Positions 32,335 to 42,994 of a DNA stretch of 64,000 nt are shown here, in pieces; the first letter of the stretch is position 1, and every line of letters begins with the position of its first letter. This stretch comes from Ampelomyces quisqualis (taxonomy: Eukaryota; Ascomycota; Dothideomycetes; Pleosporales; Phaeosphaeriaceae). Where the stretch lies: contig JAGTXZ010000021.1 of assembly GCA_018398575.1 (NCBI GenBank), forward strand, positions 1,922,001 through 1,986,000. The letters run 5' to 3'. A program made the translations under genes and the position numbers. Below the pieces are notes generated by a model, which did no database searches, was not told the origin of the DNA, and saw only the letters and a list, made by a program, of their open reading frames with translations.

Positions 32335-33032
32335 TCGGCACCGCGGGTCCTTGCTCAGGGCATGCCCGAGACGCGGGGGGGGAGAGCCTCAGCTTCGCAG
32401 GCGTGTTTGCGACGGACGCGGCGTGGATTGCGGGAAGGGGCGGGGGGTGAGGTCGGGCGGCTCATTCATCTGTCGGAGCAGGCGCCGAGGGGTGAGGACG
32501 GCGATGGCGACGGCGACGGCGACGGCGATGGCGATGGCGATGGCGATGGCGTAGGTCCATGTGACACGACTCATGCACCCTCGACACGTTCGGCGAGCTA
32601 CGCTGCCGAGAAGACTCCTGGGCTTCCGTGTCCTGCAACACTGGGCGCCGCAAAAACAAACATCTACTTCGCTCGGCAGAGATTCCATTTGGTATCTGTG
32701 CTACCTTCCAGGCTGCAGGTCCTCCGTTACCTGCGGAGCACATACAATACATCACTATCAACATGCAGGGACGGTGACACAGGGTCCACCAGTGCTTCTG
32801 GGACCCACGCACCCACGCATTTCGGCAACCCTCATGCCCAAGCTCAAATCTACCGAGTTGCCTAGTCTCGTGACCTCGTCACACAGACCGAGCCTGGAAT
32901 GTGCATCTCCTGCTTCGCTAAGCCGCAGGTCGCACTGCATATGGTGCCCATCCATATTGAGTCCACCACGCTGTCCCCGACGACAGTGGCTTGGTGATGA
33001 GCCATGAGGCGAGCTGAGAATGTCCCGAGACT
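32335..33032. other. SCAP upstream region
   Basis: About 700 bp between the SCAP start and the ACL4 stop. It carries an eight-unit hexanucleotide tract at 32500-32547. I looked for a clear sterol-response element and did not find one. Confidence 0.5.
32500..32547 (+). repeat. Hexanucleotide repeat GGCGA(C/T), eight units
   Basis: Units in order GGCGAT, three GGCGAC, four GGCGAT. It begins 166 bp upstream of the SCAP start codon. Confidence 0.9.
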
Positions 33033-34172
33033 TCAGGTGCCGTCCATCTCCTCGTCTTCTTCGTCGTCATCATCATCCTCGTCTTCGCCTGCCTCTTCCC
33101 ACTCTTCTTCCTCTTCGCCTGTCGACGGGCCCAGCGTGTCGTTGAGCTCCTTCAAGATCTCCTCGGCGTGCTCCTTCAGCCGCTCATCCTCGTACTCGAG
33201 CAAGGCGTACAGCTTGAGGCAGTTCTCGAGCCAGTCACGACTGGCACGGAGCAGTGCTGTGGCAATGTCGTCTTCTCCTTTGGCCTTCTGCTTTCCAGCT
33301 AGCAGGTGTAGACACCATCCACCTAGATACCATGCTTCGACACTGCCATCGTTCTCGCCAATCAGTCTTTCCAAGACTTCAATGGCCTCGTCCTCGAGTT
33401 CCGCTTCCATCAGCAGTCGCGAAAGGCTTATTCTTGTCGAAAAGTCCGGTACTTTGGCGTCGTCCGGATCTAAATCCTTCCACAGCTCTATACTCCGCGC
33501 GAGTGCCGCCTTGGCGTCCTCGTGTCTTGATTGCGATATGCGTATTGATGCCAGTGTTTGTAGAGGTTCTGGGTTGCTCGGCGCAAAGAAAAGGGCTTCG
33601 GTGACTGCGGCTTCGCATCGAGCCTCGGCGTCTTCTTCCCATGAAAGATCCGTCATGTACACTTCCGCAATACCACATAACGAATTTGCGACCTTTTGCT
33701 TCTTCTCTTCCAGCAGCTCTGTGACCTCTGTATTCTTGACCAGCCTGCCCTCCAGTTCGCTAATCTCCCTCTTCAGCACTTCCACACCTTTCTCAAACCA
33801 CGAAACGCTCTCTGCGCCACCTTCTTCATTCAGTTGTGCCATCCATAGAAACTTTTCTGCCCCATCATTTGAACCCTGCGGATCAATTTCTATCGCTGCT
33901 TCGAAGGCTTCGCGTGCACTTTCGGGATCTCCAAGCTCGACGTTGATTTCACCGAGGAGGTTCAGTGCGGGTAGAGCACTGGCAGAGGGTGTTGACGATG
34001 GCTGTAGTAGGTTCAGCGCTCGCCTCGCGGCGACGAGTGCTTCTTCGGGCTGTGAGGTTTGGAGTAGCGCTGCGGCTTGTACTAATAGCTCCTCGGGCGA
34101 TGCCTTTGGTTTCGATGTGCCATTCTTCGCGGTCTTCTTAGATTTTCGGTCTTGAGGCTTCGTTTTCGCCAT
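33033..34172 (-). CDS. ACL4: Assembly chaperone of ribosomal protein L4 (TPR protein)
   Basis: Dedicated chaperone that captures nascent Rpl4 and delivers it to pre-60S particles. Single exon, 379 residues. A basic N-terminus (MAKTKPQDRKSKK) is followed by TPR-like repeats from about residue 25 to 320 (ALNLLGEINVELGDPESARE, AVTEALFFAPSNPEPLQTLA, EAWYLGGWCLHLL). The last 30 residues are almost all Glu/Asp, the usual end of the family. Divergent from GIR2, with 220 bp between the start codons. A Ser-rich frame open on the opposite strand over its whole length is a by-product of its acidic and Leu/Ala codons. Confidence 0.9.
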   Translation of the reverse strand: MAKTKPQDRKSKKTAKNGTSKPKASPEELLVQAAALLQTSQPEEALVAARRALNLLQPSSTPSASALPALNLLGEINVELGDPESAREAFEAAIEIDPQGSNDGAEKFLWMAQLNEEGGAESVSWFEKGVEVLKREISELEGRLVKNTEVTELLEEKKQKVANSLCGIAEVYMTDLSWEEDAEARCEAAVTEALFFAPSNPEPLQTLASIRISQSRHEDAKAALARSIELWKDLDPDDAKVPDFSTRISLSRLLMEAELEDEAIEVLERLIGENDGSVEAWYLGGWCLHLLAGKQKAKGEDDIATALLRASRDWLENCLKLYALLEYEDERLKEHAEEILKELNDTLGPSTGEEEEEWEEAGEDEDDDDDEEDEEMDGT

Positions 34173-34392
34173 GGAAATGTCGCGTCGGCTCCGCGATTCG
34201 GAGCAGAGCAGTCGGAATTGGATTCGATGTGGTTGCTTGTTGCAGAGAAAGGCGGCCCAAAATTTCCCAAATCTCAAAATCTCGGTGGTCCGAGCACCTA
34301 CCTAGGTAAGGTGGGGCGCGAACGCGACTTCCCCGCCAAAGGAAGCCTCAGCCCGCGCATCATAGCCCGCATTTGCAGCTACAACAGTCCCA
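34173..34392. promoter_or_regulatory. Bidirectional promoter of ACL4 and GIR2
   Basis: 220 bp between two divergent start codons. It contains AAAATTT at 34259-34265, resembling the core of the ribosomal RNA processing element of yeast ribosome-biogenesis genes, and a perfect palindrome TACCTAGGTA at 34299-34308. Functional use of either is inference. Confidence 0.45.
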
Positions 34393-35196
34393 ATGGGTGT
34401 TGAAGACCAACGAGAAGAACGGGAAGTTCTTGAGTCCATCTTCCCCGAGGAAATCACATGTATGCACGAGCGAAAGATCGATGTGTACTTTATGCTAACA
34501 TCTCTGCAGACGTTTCCGATACTGAATTCCGAATCTTGATAAAGCTCGATGATGGCAGACACGAGGACGATGAGACGGAGGAGGAGCAGCGTATGTACAC
34601 ATAGCCGTACTCTCCTCATCTAGCTCAGATTCTGACTTTCATCAGCGTCAATCATCCTCAATGTTCAATATCCTCCCAACTATCCAGACGAAGCGCCGCG
34701 ACTAGACGTAACCCAACCGCCCAATGCGCCTCGACACCAATACCTCGACATCCAAGAAGACAAATCACGCCTCCTTTCCTCTCTGACAGAAACCATCGAA
34801 GAGAACATGGGCATGGCCATGATTTTCACCCTCGTCACGGTCCTCAAAGACAGTGCAGAACTGCTCATCACCGAGCGGCAAAATGCCAAGCAGGCGTTGG
34901 CAGACATAGAAGCCGCGAAGCTGGAAGAAGAGGAGAATAAGAAGTTCCAGGGTGAGGCGGTCACAAGAGAGAGTTTTCTAGCATGGCGGGAGCGGTTCAT
35001 GAAGGAGATGGATGATGAGGAAAAGAAGGCGATGGAGGACAAGGAATTGGAGGATAAGAAGGCACGGGTAAAGAAGGAAGAGAAGAAGATGACGGGCAGA
35101 GAGTTGTGGGAGAGGGGTTTGGTTGGGAAGGCGGACGATGAGGAAGAAGAGGAAGAGGATGCTGTGGATATTGAGAAGCTCAAGATAGCTTCGTGA
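34393..35196 (+). CDS. GIR2: RWD-domain protein Gir2 (RWDD1-like)
   Basis: Cytosolic protein that binds Gcn1 through its RWD domain and partners the GTPase Rbg2, linking it to translation control. Three exons, 34393-34459, 34510-34590 and 34646-35196, encode 232 residues. The RWD domain fills the first half: QREEREVLESIFPEE at the start, then IILNVQYPPNYPDEAP, the YPxxxP signature. The second half is a long charged helix (LITERQNAKQALADIEAAK) with TRESFLAWRERFMKEM and KMTGRELWERG, the conserved C-terminal block, and an acidic end. The two short exons are recovered only by splicing. Convergent with the LYR gene, stops 81 bp apart. Confidence 0.93.
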
Positions 35197-35277
35197 TAGC
35201 CCTCGTACACATTCAAATATACCCGGTCCACATAGGACTAAGATAACCGTGAAGAACAGCATATGCTACTCTTCAAC

Positions 35278-36238
35278 TTATGACTTCGGAGGTCTTATCA
35301 CTCTAAGCGGCCGTTTCTTCCTTCCTCTCACAACCGTCTGTCCTTCTTTGAGCGCCAGCCGTGTCTCCAGATCCACAATCCTCTGCATTCTTCTCCTAGT
35401 TGCCTTGTCCCTCGCCTGAGTTCTCTCGTGCACCTCCTGGTTCAACCTTTCACTAGCTGTGATCGCATGAACCCACTTTACATCATCCTCTCCGCCGTCC
35501 ATATTTCTACCGGCGCGACTGTTCACCAGAAAATCCCACTCGTCTTCTTGTCGTGCCATTGGAAGCCACCAGTTACCCAACATGACCTTTGTGTCGAACA
35601 GATTCATTCTCGACGCGAGGCGCTGGCGTATCACTCGCGAGAGCGCAGCGGGCTGGGGTTTGGTAAGGCGCAGAAAGGGGACCCCATTGGCACTAGCAAG
35701 GACGGGGACATGTCGCGGGCCAGAGGTTCGAGCGTAGGGCCGCACGTTGAGGACAGCTCGTTCGGGAGGCAGACAGGCAAGTCGTTCCGGTGATGAGGGC
35801 TTAGAAGCGAGTACTCTTGGTGAGGGTGCGCGGATGAGGGTGCGAGATAAACCCGCGATCAACCGCTTTACTATTTCTGAGCTTACAGTGTCTCCGGAGG
35901 TCGATGCATCGAGGTGGTCGAGCGTCTGGGTTCGGTCAATTTGCACGCTCTGGCACGATCACAGACTTCGATGTACCTCGTATCCAGCTTTGAAGCTCAG
36001 ACCGAGCAGGTAGGGGCTTTGTAAATTCTTGTTTCTGCGAAACTTGTTGCGAATTGCGTTGCGCAGAGAGTCGCGATCGTCACCGGGCAGCGGTGCAGAA
36101 GAACATCGTGAAAGCAGAGCTCTATACAAAGCGATAGCTGTGAACAAAGGTTAGTTTCAGTATGGTATCTGAGATTTATGAATCGCTACCTGCTACACGA
36201 TGTTGTGTCGACTTGTTAGGGCGGAGGAATTGGGGCAT
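35278..36238 (-). CDS. LYR-motif protein with long C-terminal extension
   Basis: Probable mitochondrial LYR-family protein; such proteins bind acyl carrier protein and assist Fe-S or complex assembly. Exons 36190-36238, 35977-36137 and 35278-35925 encode 285 residues. The LYR motif is L20-Y21-R22 (AIALYRALLSRC), followed by RNAIRNKFRRNKNLQSP and LSFKAGYE, the conserved N-terminal block of a fungal LYR group. The remaining 200 residues are basic: a conserved-looking RPYARTSGPRHVPVLASANG, then MNLFDTKVMLGNWW, and a helical tail with RKKRPLRVIR. That part resembles a mitochondrial ribosome-type protein, but I cannot name it. All introns have consensus borders and are 51-52 nt. Confidence 0.8.
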
Positions 36239-36612
36239 GCAGATGCATGGGTTGGTCGTGTGTGTGGCTACGTTACTCCGTAGTCAGAGCGCGAAATCTT
36301 TCGTCACTGTCGCATGATCACGTGCATGCTTGCCCGCCAGCATTACATCAAAGTACCGCAAGACCCTTCTTCACATCAGAAATTGTCATTGTCAACATGG
36401 ATCAAGGGGGATGATACGTGTGTAGCGAACATTTCAGAGTATTGATGTAACTATTCCTGCTACAGCTCTCCTGTATCCGACCCAACAGCCTAGAACTCCA
36501 TGCCGATGCTCATCTCTTGTACTGTAACATCCTCAATCGCTCTCATTCAATCCAACTCCATATATGAGCTGCGACCGCCTCGACCGGTTTGATCTCATGT
36601 ACTAAGGATTGC
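36239..36612. other. Intergenic region between LYR gene and MMS2
   Basis: 374 bp; one TACTCCGTA motif at 36274-36282 just upstream of the LYR start. Nothing else is seen. Confidence 0.5.
36274..36282. repeat. Dispersed motif TACTCCGTA
   Basis: One of four exact occurrences in intergenic DNA of this window (see also 23203-23247 and 44928-44936). Confidence 0.7.
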
Positions 36613-37234
36613 CTAAAACGTGGTGCCTTCGGGCGGCTGTGGCAGCTTCTTGTTCTGTGGTAGGGCCATGTATCTACACACAGTTAGCTTTGGCCTCTCT
36701 AATGAACTCAAAACACGCACCTCCTCAGCTCTATAAGAATCGTCTCCATGGTGAAGTCCCTCTTCCACTGCGCCAAACAAGGGAGCTTGGTCGCGTCAAC
36801 CTACACTTGTCAGCAATTGCTGTAACGGTTCTTTACGACGTCGCCTACCTTTCCGTTCTGCGCATTCACACAAGGAAGGTTGATCTTGGATGTGAAAGAT
36901 ATCTCGGGTGGGATGTCGGGATAGCTGGGGCCGCAGTGGATCTTGACGCTGTAGATGCGGTTCTCGTGCACGCTCTGAGCAAAGTATTAGCAAGCTTCAT
37001 CTTCGCGTTGCTCGATGCGCTACGCACGTGTGGAGGTCCAAGTATCGTGCCGTTCCAGTCTGACATGAGAAGGTCATCTCCGTTGTCAAGGCCGTACGAG
37101 CATGCCTCTATTCACTCTTAGCTCCCAGGTGCACCATGACGCCTGCTTCTCCTGCTCTTACCAGCACCAAGGCCTTTCTCGCCCTTCTCCAACTCTTCGA
37201 GCAAACGGAAGTTTCGCGGGACTTTAGCACCCAT
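36613..37234 (-). CDS. MMS2: Ubiquitin-conjugating enzyme variant Mms2
   Basis: Catalytically inactive E2 variant that pairs with Ubc13 to build Lys63-linked ubiquitin chains in error-free DNA damage bypass. Five exons, 37162-37234, 37028-37107, 36849-36974, 36721-36800 and 36613-36673, encode 139 residues, the standard length. Read in order: MGAKVPRNFRLLEELEKGEKG, ACSYGLDNGDDLLMSDWNGT, ILGPPHSVHENRIYSVKIHC, INLPCVNAQNGK, TKLPCLAQWKRDFTMETIL and the end NKKLPQPPEGTTF. The active-site Cys of true E2s is absent, as expected. Every intron is 46-54 nt, so no single frame reveals the gene. Confidence 0.96.
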
Positions 37235-37697
37235 TGTTGCGGCGGTGGTGTGCAGAGGTCAAGTAGTGTGACGCGTGAGAAGGTGGGAAGGACCCCGCTA
37301 TCAGTGGGCGGTAATGGTCGTCGTATGGGACGCACGAATTTGAAATTTGCGAGGGAGATTTACGCTGACTGGCCAGAAGCTCAAGTACCGGTCAATTTGG
37401 CAGGACTCAGGCACAGAAAGAGGGCTACAAAGGGGAGGAGCTGGACGGCGACCGGTTTAGTCGTCCCCATTGCTACTGGTGTTTGTGGAGCCTCCAGATC
37501 GCGCTAATGATGATGCATGAGCAAGGGTCTCACCTCCCACTGCCACGGGACATCTGTTTGGCCGGACTCCGTGCAATGCAACAACACGTGGACGGATACC
37601 TCGAAACACAACCCGCTTTAACATTGACATCTTTGTGATTCTGGACCTGCAAGATACTCATGGAGTGTAGCTGGGTTCGCAGGCCGTTCCCCAGACA
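37235..37697. promoter_or_regulatory. Divergent promoter region of MMS2 and MON2
   Basis: 463 bp between two start codons. No distinctive element is recognised. Confidence 0.4.
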
Positions 37698-40600
37698 ATG
37701 ACAGCCCAGATCCTCGCTGCTGAGTTAGGCAACCTCATCCAAGACTCGAAGCGCAAGAACATCGAACTCCGCAATGCGGCGGAAAAGTCGCTGCAGGATC
37801 TCAAGTCGCTGCCAAATACGTCCGAGGCTCAGCTCTCTGCAGGTAAGTAAGATTGAAGAATACGACGAAAACTGAGCTGACGCTGGGCAAGACATCTCAC
37901 GACGGCCAAATTTCATATCCCCGTTCTTGATCGCCTGTAATACTCACAATGCCAAATTTGCTGCCACTGGAGTGTCATGTCTCCAAAGGCTCGGCGTTTC
38001 ACGTGCTTTACCACGAGAACGGCTGAACGAAGTCCTTGAAGCTCTCAAGGAGTCGTCCTCCTCAAGTACGATGTCTTTGACGGCATGAGTACCCTAAGCT
38101 AATGTGAAAAGGTCACGAGGCTCAGTTGAAGGTTCTTCAGGCTCTACCTTCTCTGCTGCAAAATTATACGGCGGAAGTACGTGGTGACCTGCTTTCCACG
38201 ATTCTGCAGATATGCTCAAGCCTTCACAATGCAAAAAACCCCGCGGTCAGCAATACCGCCGCGGCAACTTTACAGCAACTAGTCACAACAGTATTTGACA
38301 GAGTAGCATCAGAAGACGGTAAGCGATGAAGATTCTTTCGTTGGGATAGAAGCTGAATATATGCACAGAACGTGCACTTGAGATCCCAATTGTAACGGAA
38401 GTCAAGGGTGATGACGGACTGGTACCGGTCCGGCCAGCTTCAAACGATGCTTACAAAGTATGTATTCTATCGATTAGCCTTGGGCCAGTGAAGCTAAAAT
38501 CTCCAGCTGTTCAACGACCTGGTACTTCTGGTCAATGGCGAAAAGCCACTGTTTATGCGCCTCTCCTCCGTCCCACCTGCTTCCCTGTTAGAGCTTATCG
38601 AGACCATACTCTCTAATCATGGAGCAATAATGGCCGACCACCTGGAACAAGTCTATCTCGTACGGACTCTGCTCATGCCTCTCATTCTACGCTCGCTTTC
38701 CGATCGCCTGTCTTTTCCCATTACCGTCCGAATTGTACGAATACTGAACCTCGTCATACGCAATTATTTGGACCTTCTAACATCGGAATGTGAAATCGCC
38801 CTTGGTATCATGAATCACATGCTCGATCCCGAGGCTTCGCAGCTTTGGAAAAGAGCTCTTTGTCTGGAATTCTTCCGTGGTATATACGCCGATCCCCGAT
38901 TACTTCTGTCGATTTTCAATCTATTCGATGAAGCCGATGACAAGAAGTCTATATTTGGGGATAATCTCGCTTCGTTCGTCCGTCTGGCCGTCGAAAAACC
39001 TGCTGTCATTGGGCTTGGCCAACAATCTACGGTGGCTACACAATTTGCAGATGGCAACTCCGAGTCAGCATTTGCTGAAGCAGGCGCTATCGCTGGAGTT
39101 ATCGGAGGCTCCGTAGCAGAGAACAACAACAATGCGCGGCCATTGGGTATCAGCTCGCACTGGAGCTCTTTGAAGACTCCGTGCATAGAGCATCTCGACA
39201 AATCTGAACCACCGTCACTGCCTGACACATACGTGTACAGTCTGGTACTGACGTGCATCACCAACATATCGGAGAGTCTGGGAAAATTCGTGCTTCCCCT
39301 CACTGTATATCATGAGAACAAGAGCCACAGGAAGAAGACGGAAGACACAACTGAGCCAGAGACAGCAGCGCGTTCTCATGATCCGGGTGTTCAGCGGCTC
39401 TCGAGAACACCGTCCTTTCGTAAGAAACCCATCCCAGTCAATCCACTCGATCTCACAGATCACACTGCACACCCTTACATACAAACATCATCAGCACTTG
39501 TCACCACATGCTGGCCCGCCGTACTCGCCACGTGCTCCACATTTCTCAACGCTACACTTGACACCGACTACTATCGCGCATTAGTCCGAGCCATCCAAAA
39601 GTTCACACAGGTCTCCGGGTTGTTGAGGTTATCGACACCTCGTGACGCATTCCTCACTACAATGGGTAAAGCTGCGGTACCCTCCAATCTGATGATGACG
39701 AGTATCTCGTCTCCTCGGTCGATATCCACGGAGAAGACCGGCATCTTCTCTAACGCCAAGGGACTGCTCAGTGTCGACAGTCTAGCAAGTCAATCGTCAT
39801 CAGCTTCGACTGAGAAAGGTCGACGTCCTTCACACGATGTAGCAGTTCCTGCACTAGGTGCTCGTAATCTGTTGTGTTTGAGAGCACTACTCAACCTGGC
39901 TATCGCATTGGGACCGACCCTACAGTCAGCATGGTCAATCGTCTTTGAGACCCTACAAAGGGCTGACTTGGTGCTGTCGCTCTCAAACCAAGGTAATCGT
40001 ATACCGAATGGGCTCGTCAATAGAAATGACCCTGAGAGCGCCGCCGACAAAATGGAGGCGGAGACCTCGGCCGTTCAAGCTGCAGCGCGCCGTCTGTTTG
40101 AAAGCACAGTCGATTTTCCCAACGAGTCTTTCACCGAAGTACTGAGAGCCTTGTGTGCGCTGATTAATCCTGGTGCATTAATAAAAGGCGAACAGAAGAC
40201 ACAGACAGCTACCAGCCGACCACAAGTCCTACATCAGCGGCGCATAGGAAGTATCTCTGGGATCTCACTGAACACGGAAGGCAGCTCGCGCGACTCGGCG
40301 TTTGCTCTGAACAAGATAGGCGAGCTTGCAGCACTGAATGAGGCCAGACTTGCTCAATGTAGTCCAGCAGAAAGTGGCTGGGACATACTCATAGCACAGG
40401 TCGTACAATTTTCTGCAGATGGCCACAACGCAACTTCTACTAGGCTGCTCGCTGCAGATATTCTCTCTCGAACAGTCAGAGAGATCGCCGAGTTTTCCAT
40501 GACTGACGAGCAACGAGAAGATATACAAGCGCGAATTTTGTCTGCAGTACAAAGCCAAATTTCGGCTTTGCGAGGAGGCAGTACGGAAAAGTCCGAGACT

Positions 40601-42994
40601 TTAAGCGACACAGATATTCGTGTTCACCAGATAGCCTTAGAGGCACTTAAGATTGTCATCGAGCAGTGCGGAGAATCGCTTGTTGCTGGCTGGAGTGCTG
40701 TCTTTGAAAGTCTGATGAGCGTGTTCTTGATAGAGTCCTCAAGATTACAAGGGAGAACTTCAGGTCAGAACGGCAACGAACCAGATCAATACGCCGTGGA
40801 ATTTGTTTCCAGGTCACTTGCTCGATCTGCGTTCGCAACAGTACAGCTTGTGTGCTCCGACTTCATATCTGCCGTGCCCGACGCTTGTCTTGAAACACTA
40901 TTGGAACTACTCTCTAGATTTAGTCGGCAACAAGACGATCTCAACATGTCACTCACTGTAAGTCGTGCTCCTATCACCGAGGAGTCTATTCTGACAGGAA
41001 CGCAACAGGCTATCACCTTCTGCTGGAATGTTTCTGACTTCCTGCAACCTCGCAATGATCTCGCGACCCTGCCAGATATACTTAGTCGAGCCCGAGAGTC
41101 CAAGGATGTTCGACTGGCGCTCGCAGCACACTCTCGAGATGGTCTCATACCTGCTCTCTGGCTTCGGCTCCTCTTGAATCTGTCCGCCGTTACAACAGAC
41201 GTACGAATCGAGGTGCGCAACTCAGCAACACAGACGATCCAGAGAATTCTGGAAAGCTATGCTGAGCAGCTTTCATCTTCAGTATGGGTGCTTTGCCTGC
41301 GCTTGGTTCTGCTTGATGTGGTTCGTGCTAACATAGCGATTCACCACCGCGTGAGCACAACATCAACAGACGACAAGGACCAGATAGGGTGGAACGAAAC
41401 GACAAAAATTGTCCTCCAGACTGTCGGCGCCTTGTTCACATCTTATATGGGGAGGCTTGAACCTGCTGAGCTTGGTGACGCGTGGTCCGAGTTACTCGAA
41501 CACTTGCAACAATACTACAACTGCGACTCACATGTCCTCGGTCTCTCAGTCTTCAGGACGATTACGGGAGTGCTATCCCAAATCGAGAACGTAGAAACAT
41601 TTGGCATGTCTGCGCTGCTGAAAACTGCCTCCACCTGGAAAGACTACTTCAACGATCGTGAAGGATGGACGGCTGGGCAGGACGGCACCCAAGAAGCATT
41701 CGTGGCCTATGCCGATGCTTTCAAACACATCTACCGGCTTGCTGGCCGATCTCTAGATGCACAGCTACCTTCGATGCTTGTAAATCTCGAGACGTCTGTT
41801 GTTGATTCCGAACAGGTTGCTTACTCCTCGGATGTCGACCATATGACGCCCTTGCAGGTCCGAGTCATCGAGTGTCTTTCAGCAGTCATGACCAAAGACT
41901 CTGATCTTCCTTCATACTTGATTCGTATGTGTAGTCGTTTCATCACTCTTCCATACACAACATCAGCGACAGAGCCCAAGAAGCGTGGCCCAACTTTCGT
42001 GGCGCTCTCGAAGGCCGCCATGACGCTGCTGCAGAAGGTCACAATCAAGCATATCGATCGGAAAGCCATCTTTGAAGATGGCTCGTTACATCTCGCATTG
42101 CAAAGTCTGGCAAAAGCTGTGCATGAAAAATACATCTGGCAGCGCGAGGGAAAGTGTCCAAGTTTGTGGGAAAAGGCCACTACCACCACGATTGCCATAC
42201 TGAAGCCGGCCCTGTCAGGGCTCAACACACACAGGGTAGTAGAGCGATCTATGCAGGAAATGTGGACGACCATTATCAGTATTTCATGCGACATCACGCG
42301 AGCTCAGATTGCGTCAGCGGACAAGATCCCGACCTCGTTGGAGAAAGACGAGGCATTCGACATTGAATCATACAGCCAGCTTCGCGACCTCATCACGCCA
42401 TCTCTTGGATCTGCCAACATTCCCGACAATCTTAGACGCACGTATACGCGCAATCTTTTCTTCATCTCGCTCATTCATACGCCACTTCCTGGCGAGTTGC
42501 CCGAGCTCTCCAAAGCGCCGCTGGAGGGCCTGTACAACATTCGGTACGGTCAAACCGCTGTCCTAGAGACAAGTATGCGTGTGGACATGAGCTACATTTG
42601 TCTGGCGGAGCTTTTCAACCTCGTCAGGGTCACCGATAGTAGTGCCCCGCGGGTCAAGCTCGCACAGGCAGCTTCGCCGTATCTCATCCTACGCGCAGCA
42701 CTTCCGCTGAGAACATACATTGCGGATCAACCGATACGAGGACGTATGCCCATGCCTGAGGCGCAGAGACAAGAGTTGCTGTTCGTCCTCGAGGCGTTGG
42801 GAAAGCTAGACAGTGAGCCGCAGGCTATTCCCGATGCACCTGGGGTAAGGTCGAAGCATAGGAAGCATTTGCACAGGCTGTATCCTTTGCTGAACAAGGC
42901 GTCGCGGGTCGCACGGCAGGATGCGGAAGTGTTTGCGCATATAGTGCGGCTGATGGACATGGTTGGTGAGGAGTTTGGACTCGATGAAGAGTGA
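37698..42994 (+). CDS. MON2: Mon2 endosome-Golgi trafficking scaffold
   Basis: Large peripheral membrane protein related to Arf-GEFs but without a Sec7 domain; it acts with Dopey and Neo1 in endosome-to-Golgi traffic. Exons 37698-37842, 37892-38065, 38112-38318, 38369-38457, 38507-40957 and 41009-42994 encode 1683 residues. The DCB-type N-terminus reads LAAELGNLIQDSKRKN, then FLIACNTHNAKFAATGVSCL. The HUS-type region includes FNDLVLLVNGEKPLFMR and ALCLEFFRGIYADPRLL. The intron 40958-41008 is 51 nt without a stop, so the frame looks open across it; its GTAAGT/CAACAG borders and the joined SLTAITFCWNVSDFL favour splicing. The C-terminal Mon2 domain ends near residue 1680. Confidence 0.93.

Noticed and set aside
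31852..32865. 337-residue frame opposite SCAP exon 2 and its promoter
   Set aside because: It overlaps a confident SCAP exon and contains translated hexanucleotide repeat (GDGDGDGD); no homology pattern.
33004..34155. 383-residue Ser-rich frame opposite ACL4
   Set aside because: Produced by reverse-reading Glu/Asp/Ala-rich TPR codons; the sense strand is clearly ACL4.
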